Below, in pieces: positions 7,236 to 12,725 of a DNA stretch of 16,800 nt; position 1 is the first letter of the stretch, and each line of letters opens with the position of its first letter. Made by a program: the position numbers and the translations under genes. The notes beneath the pieces are model-generated. The model searched no databases, had not been told where the DNA came from, and saw only the letters and a list, made by a program, of their open reading frames with translations. Location of the stretch: positions 1-16,800 of the forward strand of contig JAGVEP010000446.1 of assembly GCA_020058145.1 (NCBI GenBank). The letters run 5' to 3'. The stretch is from Phycisphaerae bacterium (GTDB lineage Bacteria; Planctomycetota; Phycisphaerae; UBA1845; Fen-1342).

Positions 7236-8324
7236 CTAGTCCTTGTCCGCCGGCCGTTGGCACGTGACCGTGGCGCACGTGGTGCCGTGGCCCATCGGGT
7301 GCCCGTGAGCCTGCCTGCAAGCTCTCATCGTCAGGTCCTGGCACGTCCCGTCGGCGAAACAGCACGCCATCGTCGGCGGCGGCGGGGGTGTCTCACACAC
7401 GATGTTCGCACAGGCCGTATTCGGACCCATCGGGTGCCCGTGAGCCTGCCTGCAAGCCCTCATCGTCAGGTCCTGGCACGTGCCGTCGGCGAAACAGCAC
7501 GCCATCGTCGGCGGCGGCGGGGGCGTCTCACACACGATGTTCGCACAGGCCGTATTCGGACCCATCGGATGTCCATGCTGGTGCATGCACGCCCGCGGCG
7601 TCAGATCCTGGCACGTGCCGTCCGGGAAGCAGCACGCAACCGTCGGGGGCGGCGGAGGGGCTTCACAGACGACGTTCGCACACGCCGTATTCGGTCCCAT
7701 CGGGTGCCCATGCGCCTGCATGCACTCCATGGGCGTCAGATCCTGGCAGGTGTTATCCGGGAAGCAGCACGCAACCGTCGGGGGCGGCGGGGGGGCTTCA
7801 CAGACGACGTTCGCACAGGCCGTGTTGGGTCCCATCGGGTGCCCGTGAGCCTGCATGCACTCCATGGGCGTCAGGTCCTGACAGGTGTTGTCCGGGAAAC
7901 AACACGCCACCGTTGCAGGCGGTGGTGGCGGCGGCGGACACTGGAAGTTGGCACAGGCTGTGTTGGGCCCCATCGGGTGCCCATGCGCCTGCATGCAAGC
8001 CTCGGGCGTCAGGTCCTGACACGTGCCGTCCGGGAAGCAGCACGCCACCGGTCCGGGCGGTGGTGGCGGCGGCGGACACTGGAAGTTAGCACAGGCTGTG
8101 TTGGGTCCCATCGGGTGCCCATGCGCCTGCATGCAAGCCTCGGGCGTCAGGTCCTGACACGTGCCGTCCGGGAAGCAGCACGCCATCGGTCCGGGCGGTG
8201 GCGGCGGCGGCGGGCACTGGAAGTTGGCACAGGCTGTGTTCGGACCCATCGGATGCCCGTGCTGGTGCATGCACTCCATGGGCGTCAGGTCCTGGCACGT
8301 GCCGTCCGGGAAGCAGCAGGCCAT
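7236..8324 (-). repeat. Eight tandem coding repeats of about 135 bp
   Basis: The DNA repeats match the protein modules: three units of 138 bp, four of 135 bp and a final one of 132 bp. Linker type divides them into groups: units 1-3 (PPPPPPP), 4-5 (EAPPPPP), 6-7 (ETPPPPP), with unit 8 as the capping unit. Adjacent units within a group are nearly identical, pointing to recent duplication or gene conversion. Confidence 0.9.
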
Positions 8325-8426
8325 CGGCGTGGGTGGCGGAGGGGGGTTGGCGACGGCGGCGCCCTGCGCGAGCAGCGCCACGCCTGCGGTGAGTAGAACA
8401 AGTTCCAACCAGTGTTTGCGAAGCAT
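7236..8426 (-). CDS. Secreted protein of eight Cys/His modules joined by polyproline
   Basis: Function unknown. The 396-aa protein starts with a clear signal peptide (hydrophobic 9-24, likely cleavage after AVA at 26), then a Pro spacer and eight tandem modules of 44-46 residues (35-80, 81-126, 127-172, 173-217, 218-262, 263-307, 308-352, 353-396). Each module has six cysteines spaced CC-x5-C-x7-C-x13-C-x4-C, giving 48 Cys, and an HGHPMG segment. Modules are joined by runs of 5-7 prolines, so the mature protein should look like disulfide beads on a stiff string. The Cys spacing resembles the ACCLPDG-type repeats common in planctomycete exported proteins, but the HGHPM stretch replaces the usual Gly-rich part. 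The start is supported by GGAGG at 8437-8433, 6 nt upstream. Its 3' end faces the metal permease gene. Metal binding is inference; a purely structural role is equally possible. Confidence 0.85.
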   Translation of the reverse strand: MLRKHWLELVLLTAGVALLAQGAAVANPPPPPTPMACCFPDGTCQDLTPMECMHQHGHPMGPNTACANFQCPPPPPPPGPMACCFPDGTCQDLTPEACMQAHGHPMGPNTACANFQCPPPPPPPGPVACCFPDGTCQDLTPEACMQAHGHPMGPNTACANFQCPPPPPPPATVACCFPDNTCQDLTPMECMQAHGHPMGPNTACANVVCEAPPPPPTVACCFPDNTCQDLTPMECMQAHGHPMGPNTACANVVCEAPPPPPTVACCFPDGTCQDLTPRACMHQHGHPMGPNTACANIVCETPPPPPTMACCFADGTCQDLTMRACRQAHGHPMGPNTACANIVCETPPPPPTMACCFADGTCQDLTMRACRQAHGHPMGHGTTCATVTCQRPADKD

Positions 8427-8731
8427 GTAGGTCCTCCATTTGGGCGCATTGCCCAGTGGGAAAAAAGGGTCCTGGCACCGAGGTAGTTAAGTCAGCCCTG
8501 GCCGGCGCCGCGCCAGATCGACTCCGTTAGCTTAATCCGTCAATCTGAGCTTCCACCGTGTAGGCACACGGTCAGCAGCGCTTGTGCGAACCACAAACTC
8601 AGTAAGAGCCCTGCTCGGGTCGATTCGCGGTTCGAGATGAAGCGCCTGCTCAACGTCGTTCCGCCTCCGCAGCCGCGCTGCCCGCGGCCGGATACCGCAA
8701 CGCCCCCATAATGGTCTAAACGTGCAAAGGT

Positions 8732-8775
8732 CCGGATTATTCGGTCTCAGCCGGTAATTATCCGGTTTCTTCTCT
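8732..8775 (+). terminator. Imperfect hairpin followed by a T-rich run
   Basis: CCGGATTATTCGG at 8732-8744 pairs with CCGGTAATTATCCGG at 8751-8765 with a mismatch and small bulges, followed by TTTCTTCTCT (8766-8775). This has the form of a plus-strand intrinsic terminator, yet no plus-strand gene precedes it. It could end a small RNA. Confidence 0.35.
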
Positions 8776-8895
8776 GGCTTGCCCACGAATGGTCGCTGCA
8801 CTGGCGGCGAAACGAGTCCCTACCTCTACCTGCTCTGTCCGAGCCGCGAGTGCCGGCGGGCGACACCGCGTTTTTTGCTTGCGGGGCGAAGAGTA

Positions 8896-9079
8896 TCAAG
8901 AGTCTCATGTTTTGAGGGGACGTGTTCGAGACTCTTCGGACGGTGAGTGTGACACCGGGTTTTTATCGCACCATTGGACGTCGAGGCGAGCGCTTTGGCA
9001 GCGGGCGGACTTCTAATTGTGCGGCGTGCATGTTTTTATAAGACCATTGAGACTCTTGAAAGCACGCTTGAGACCCTTG
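8896..9079. repeat. Cluster of short direct and inverted repeats
   Basis: GAGACTCTT occurs inverted at 8898-8906 and direct at 8928-8936 and 9049-9057, with a variant TTGAGACCCTTG at 9068-9079. TGAGACTCTTGA is exact at 9048-9059 and, reversed, at 8896-8907. TTTTTAT-N3-ACCATTG occurs at 8960-8976 and 9033-9049. The first pair can form a 9-bp stem with a 21-nt loop. No coding frame explains this. Confidence 0.55.
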
Positions 9080-9287
9080 GGCGAGCGCGGGGCGGCGTGG
9101 AAGCGCGGGGGCGAGCCATCGTGGGGTCGGAGCGTTGAGGGGTAGGTGTCCATGTGCCAAGTATGCGGCGCGAACGGCACGACGGAAGCCAAGCCCGTCC
9201 GAATGGCGGAGATTAGTGGGGAGGGGTGGAGATTCGCGGACAGACAGGGGCGTTTTCGCGTCTAAATGTGGGGTCGCGGGAAGGGAG

Positions 9288-9333
9288 TCCCGGGGTAGTG
9301 CGTGCGAGAGAGGATTCTCGCACGAGGACAGTT
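9288..9333 (+). repeat. 46-bp hairpin repeat, copy 1
   Basis: The core is a perfect 9-bp hairpin: CGTGCGAGA at 9301-9309, loop GAGGAT, TCTCGCACG at 9316-9324. It matches the copy at 11072-11117 in 43 of 46 positions, in the same orientation. It lies 66 nt beyond the stop codon of the DUF2330-like gene. Confidence 0.8.
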
Positions 9334-9399
9334 CGGACTTCAAGGCCCGCGTGGCTGAACTCGGCAACGCGTCGGTTCGCTGGCGCGTCAGCCGTTCAG

Positions 9400-10749
9400 T
9401 TACTCCTTTGTGACAAGGCCAACGATCTTGAAGAATTTGTCGGCGGCGCGTTGGACGAAGACGGAATAGTTGCCGGGCAGGCTTTCAATCGTGAAGACGA
9501 CGATTTTGTCCTCTCCGGGTCGAAGGTGCTCAATGATGAAGTCGCGACTGAAGCGGTCGGCGAACTCTTTGAATGGGACTTCGCGCGCAAACTTGGGCGA
9601 ATAGGTGAAGTTGCCTGCCGCCGGATTCGGCTTTGTGGCTGCCAGCTCCGCGAGCAGCTTCTCGCGGTCGCTTATGACCGCCTGCCAGTGTGGATCAGCC
9701 AACACGAACGGAGTGGTCGCGAGAACCTCAAGCGCGTCACGATCACCCGCCGCCCAGGCCAGTAGGAAGCGCCTCGCGGCTTCCTGAGGCTCGCAATACC
9801 CGAGTGCGGCGAACACGTCGCGCTCAAAGTGCAGTGGTCCCTCGTATTTGCACGCCCAAAGGGACGCTGGCCCGCTACCCAGTCGCTTCGGCAAATCCGG
9901 ATGCAGCCCAGCCAGCTCCCCCGCTGTTATGCCAAACGCCTGCGCACGCAGCTCGCGGCAGTGCTCAGCATCGACCGATGAAAGTGGCTGGAGGGTGAAT
10001 GGCGCGGCGCCGCTGTTGGGGCCCGCAAGGCCGCGCGCCAGGATCGTGAACACCTCGACCGTGCCCTGGCCGCCGCCGTAGAGGTTGGTGACCACGAGTG
10101 GGTAGTACAGGCGGTCACTGCGAAACTCGTACGTGAGGGGCTGGACGGTTTGTTTCTCCGGCGACAGTGTGATTATGTCGAATGCGAAGAAGCGCAGGCC
10201 GCGGCGGAGATAGTCGGCCACGACCTCGCGGAGCTCCGACGACACCACGGGCTCGGCGAGGTCGTTTTTGCGGAAGAATTCATGCACCCAGGCGACGAAC
10301 GCATCGCCGTCCTTCACCTCGGCGACAGTGATAGCGTGCGGGCCGAACTGGGCCGAGACAACAACCTGTACAAGCTCGCCGGCTTCGGCCGGGCCCCTGG
10401 TGCTCCCGTCCCGCCCGAAGCCGCCGCCGTATCGTAGCTTGTGCTTCTCGACCAGATCTTTGAGAGCGGCGAAGCAACCCTCCGGCGCCAGCGACACCTC
10501 GGGCTTGGACGGCAGCGGCATGAATTCGACGATGCGGGTGGTTTTCTCGGCGCGGACGTCGGTCTGGAGGATGAGCCACTCGCGCACGCCGTTGTGTACG
10601 ATGATGGCGCGCTGGGCGGGCTCCTCGATGTTGACCGGCTCAGTGCGGATCGAGCCGCGGTCGCCCCACGCAGGGCCGTGTGTATACAGTAGCGCGGCGG
10701 ACAGCAGGGCCACCAAGCCCACTCGGCGGTAGGCAGTTCTCTGGAGCAT
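9400..10749 (-). CDS. Secreted DUF2330-like protein with C-terminal NTF2-like extension
   Basis: Function unknown. The 449-aa protein has a signal peptide (hydrophobic 10-22, probable cleavage after AWG at 29) and begins its mature part with DRGSI. The next 270 residues follow a pattern I recognise from DUF2330-type exported proteins: EPAQRAIIVHNG, then LILQTDV, then PLPSKPEV, a 'WVHEFF' helix, and a 'PLTYEFRSDRLYYPL' strand region. The family name is from memory and not verified. The last 115 or so residues (EAARRFLLAWAAGDRDAL onward) look like an NTF2/SnoaL-type alpha-beta domain, an unusual addition. The start at 10749 is backed by GGGAGGT at 10762-10756, 6 nt upstream. It is the only gene between the two copies of the 46-bp hairpin repeat. 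Confidence 0.8.
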   Translation of the reverse strand: MLQRTAYRRVGLVALLSAALLYTHGPAWGDRGSIRTEPVNIEEPAQRAIIVHNGVREWLILQTDVRAEKTTRIVEFMPLPSKPEVSLAPEGCFAALKDLVEKHKLRYGGGFGRDGSTRGPAEAGELVQVVVSAQFGPHAITVAEVKDGDAFVAWVHEFFRKNDLAEPVVSSELREVVADYLRRGLRFFAFDIITLSPEKQTVQPLTYEFRSDRLYYPLVVTNLYGGGQGTVEVFTILARGLAGPNSGAAPFTLQPLSSVDAEHCRELRAQAFGITAGELAGLHPDLPKRLGSGPASLWACKYEGPLHFERDVFAALGYCEPQEAARRFLLAWAAGDRDALEVLATTPFVLADPHWQAVISDREKLLAELAATKPNPAAGNFTYSPKFAREVPFKEFADRFSRDFIIEHLRPGEDKIVVFTIESLPGNYSVFVQRAADKFFKIVGLVTKE

Positions 10750-11002
10750 GATACGACCTCCCGCGTGTGCGGTTTACGGTATTGTGGCGCGTCGACGACA
10801 CCTTCTGCAAGCTTTGACGACGTACCGCTGGCAAAGTTCCCGGGCCTGGCGACGGCAAAGCGGCAATGGTGGGTGATGCCCACCTTGCGCGCCACGCGCT
10901 TATGATGACGTGGTAGTTGAGGCACGTGTACGCATTGGTCAGGGGCGTTTTCTACGTACCGCCGCCCGCTCCGGGGCGGATCGATCACACGCTGCCTCGT
11001 GT

Positions 11003-11021
11003 CCGTGGGCGGTGCCCACGG
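11003..11021. repeat. Perfect 8-bp GC-rich hairpin
   Basis: CCGTGGGC at 11003-11010 and GCCCACGG at 11014-11021 with a GGT loop. It resembles the GGTGGG/CCCACC hairpin at 10868-10884 and the centre of the 5321-5441 element, suggesting a dispersed REP-like family. Confidence 0.45.
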
Positions 11022-11071
11022 CTACTAACCGGCGCCCTGCCAGGGCGGAGCGATGGCGGGCACGATGCGGC

Positions 11072-11117
11072 TCCCGGTGTGGTGCGTGCGAGAGAGGATT
11101 CTCGCACGAGTACAGTT
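11072..11117 (+). repeat. 46-bp hairpin repeat, copy 2
   Basis: Same 9-bp stem and GAGGAT loop as copy 1 (stem 11085-11093 with 11100-11108). The three differences from copy 1 lie outside the stem and loop. It sits about 160 nt before the proposed hisS start. Confidence 0.8.
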
Positions 11118-11266
11118 TCGCGTTTGATTTCGCCCACGACAGCGACACCGAGAGTGCCAAACCGCCCTGCCAGCTTGACGCTCCGCCGCCGCCGCCGTTA
11201 GCCTCGCCCCCTGGCGCCGGCATCCGGCCGGCGACCCATTGCCGGGCAGCCCCCGGCGTCAACGTT

Positions 11267-11271
11267 GAGGT
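11267..11271 (+). promoter_or_regulatory. Shine-Dalgarno GAGGT deciding the hisS start
   Basis: GAGGT lies 7 nt before the TTG at 11279, which is in frame and places the conserved HisRS N-terminus right at the start of the protein. No ATG or GTG lies between this point and the first conserved block. Confidence 0.6.
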
Positions 11272-11278
11272 ACTGATC

Positions 11279-12715
11279 TTGGGCGGTATTGTTGAGCCAC
11301 GCCTGTTGCGCGGCCTGCGGGACTACTTCGCCGACCAGATGCACGCGCGCCAGTGGATCATCGACACGGTCCGCGCCGTCTACGAACGCTACGGCTACGT
11401 CCCGCTCGGCACACCGGCAATCGAATACCTGGACGTGCTGAGCGGCACCGCGGGCGAAGAAACCCAGAAGCAGCTCTTCGAGGTCAAAGGACCGGAGGAC
11501 GAGCGGCTCGGCCTGCGTTTCGACCAGACGGTCTCGCTCGCACGCGTCGTGGCGCAGTATCCCGACCTGCCGCGGCCGTTTCGCCGCTACCAGGTCGCCT
11601 CGGTTTGGCGGTGTGACAACCCCTACGAGAAGCGTGGCCGGTTCCGCGAGTTCATCCAGTTCGACATCGACGCCATCGGGGTGGAATCCGAAATTGCCGA
11701 CCTCGAGACGATCACCGCCATGTGCGACGCGATGCGGGCGCTCAACACCGGCCCGTTCCGCGTCCGGGTATCCGATCGACGCGTGCTGAATCTGCTCATG
11801 CCGCTAGCCGGCATCAAGCCGGAGATGGCGCACGACGTTTTCCGCGTGCTCGACAAGCTCGACAAGCTCGGGGCCGAGAAAGTGCGGCTCGAACTCACGA
11901 CCGGCTACCAGGACGAGTCCGGCAGCCGCGTGCCGGGGCTCGGCTTCTCCGCGGCGCAGGTGGACCAGATCGAGCAGTTCTTGGCCATCCGCCCGGCCAA
12001 GCGCGAGGACGTGCTGGCGCAGGTGCGCTCGTTGTTCCAGACTGTCCCCGGGGTCGAGGAAGCTGTCGCCCCGCTCACGCGCATGTCGCACCAACTCACT
12101 TTGCTCGGCTACGGCGAGGACCAGGTCGTGTACGACGTCAGCATCGCTCGCGGCCTGGCGTACTACACCGGCACCATCTTCGAGACCGAGCTACTGGACC
12201 TGCCGGAATTCGGCTCCGTCTGTTCGGGCGGACGCTACGACGACCTCGTGATGCGCTTCCTGGGCGAGCGCGTCCCCGCCGTCGGCACGTCCGTCGGCGT
12301 CGATCGCCTCTTGGTTGCGCTCCAGGAGCTCGGCCGCGCGCCGCTCCGCAAGGCCACGGCCCAGGTGTTGGTCACCGTCTTCGATCAACAGCGGATCGAC
12401 GACTACCTCGGCATGACCTATGAATTGAGGCGCGCCGGGATCTGTGCGGAGCTGTACCTCGGCACCGAGAAGCGCATCGGCAAGCAGGTCCGCTACGGCG
12501 ATCACTACGAAATCCCCGTGCTTGTCGTTTGCGGGTCCGACGAGTTCGCCCGCGGCGAGGTCCAACTAAAAGACATGTCCATCGGACGACGGCGCACCGC
12601 CGAGGTCGCCGACCGCGGCCAATGGCGGGCCGAGCGCCCGGGTCAATTCAATGTTCCACGCGACCAACTGGTCGCGGCGGTGAAAAACTTGCTGGCGCAA
12701 ATCGCGCAGGAGTAG
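11279..12715 (+). CDS. hisS: Histidyl-tRNA synthetase
   Basis: Class II aminoacyl-tRNA synthetase charging tRNA-His in the cytoplasm. With the TTG start the protein has 478 aa. The N-terminus (EPRLLRGLRDYF) matches the usual start of HisRS. Motif 1 lies around GTPAIEYLDVL; motif 2 is YQVASVW through GRFREFIQFDID (about 101-130). The histidine-binding segment ARGLAYYTG is at 290-298, with R291 at the place of the catalytic Arg, and motif 3 is VGTSVGVDRL with R343. The C-terminal anticodon-binding domain covers about 365-478. The open frame extends upstream to 10910, but that part crosses the hairpin repeats and shows no conservation. It converges on the protease gene with 10 nt between stop codons. 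Confidence 0.95.
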   Translation: MGGIVEPRLLRGLRDYFADQMHARQWIIDTVRAVYERYGYVPLGTPAIEYLDVLSGTAGEETQKQLFEVKGPEDERLGLRFDQTVSLARVVAQYPDLPRPFRRYQVASVWRCDNPYEKRGRFREFIQFDIDAIGVESEIADLETITAMCDAMRALNTGPFRVRVSDRRVLNLLMPLAGIKPEMAHDVFRVLDKLDKLGAEKVRLELTTGYQDESGSRVPGLGFSAAQVDQIEQFLAIRPAKREDVLAQVRSLFQTVPGVEEAVAPLTRMSHQLTLLGYGEDQVVYDVSIARGLAYYTGTIFETELLDLPEFGSVCSGGRYDDLVMRFLGERVPAVGTSVGVDRLLVALQELGRAPLRKATAQVLVTVFDQQRIDDYLGMTYELRRAGICAELYLGTEKRIGKQVRYGDHYEIPVLVVCGSDEFARGEVQLKDMSIGRRRTAEVADRGQWRAERPGQFNVPRDQLVAAVKNLLAQIAQE

Positions 12716-12725
12716 ACGGGGAAAT

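Larger units (their letters stand above)
8427..9399. other. Gene-free gap with small repeats and hairpins
   Basis: These 973 bases hold the promoter region of the Cys-rich gene (not resolved) and several structures: an A6GGGTCCTGGCACC element at 8461-8479, a hairpin with a T-rich tail at 8732-8775, a cluster of short repeats at 8896-9079 and a 46-bp hairpin repeat at 9288-9333. A minus-strand frame at 8801-8532 (89 codons) and others here have no features of a real gene that I can recognise; the first could be a gene remnant. Confidence 0.6.
10750..11278. other. Divergent gap between the DUF2330-like gene and hisS
   Basis: This 529-bp gap must hold promoters for both flanking genes; I could not fix either with confidence. 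It contains a GGTGGG/CCCACC hairpin at 10868-10884, a stretch to 10923 resembling the end of the 5321-5441 element, a CCGTGGGC/GCCCACGG hairpin at 11003-11021 and the second 46-bp hairpin repeat. The hisS frame stays open through most of it by chance. Confidence 0.6.

Noticed and set aside
7236..8324. Regular repeats that might be taken for a CRISPR array
   Set aside because: The units are about 135 bp, adjoin directly without unique spacers and preserve a reading frame with conserved Cys.
7257..8396. Long plus-strand open frame opposite the Cys-rich repeat gene
   Set aside because: It follows from the repetitive GC-rich coding on the minus strand; it has no signal peptide, no family match and no ribosome site, while the minus frame has all the marks of a real gene.
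8532..8801. 89-codon minus-strand frame
   Set aside because: I could not recognise any family, ribosome site or neighbouring partner; it may be a gene remnant but cannot be supported as a gene.
9226..9765. 179-codon plus-strand frame
   Set aside because: It overlaps the 3' end of the DUF2330-like gene in antisense and runs through the hairpin repeat; there is no coding signal of its own.
10910..11278. Upstream extension of the hisS frame
   Set aside because: It crosses two hairpins and the 46-bp dispersed repeat and has no similarity to HisRS; a TTG with GAGGT at 11267-11271 gives a better start.
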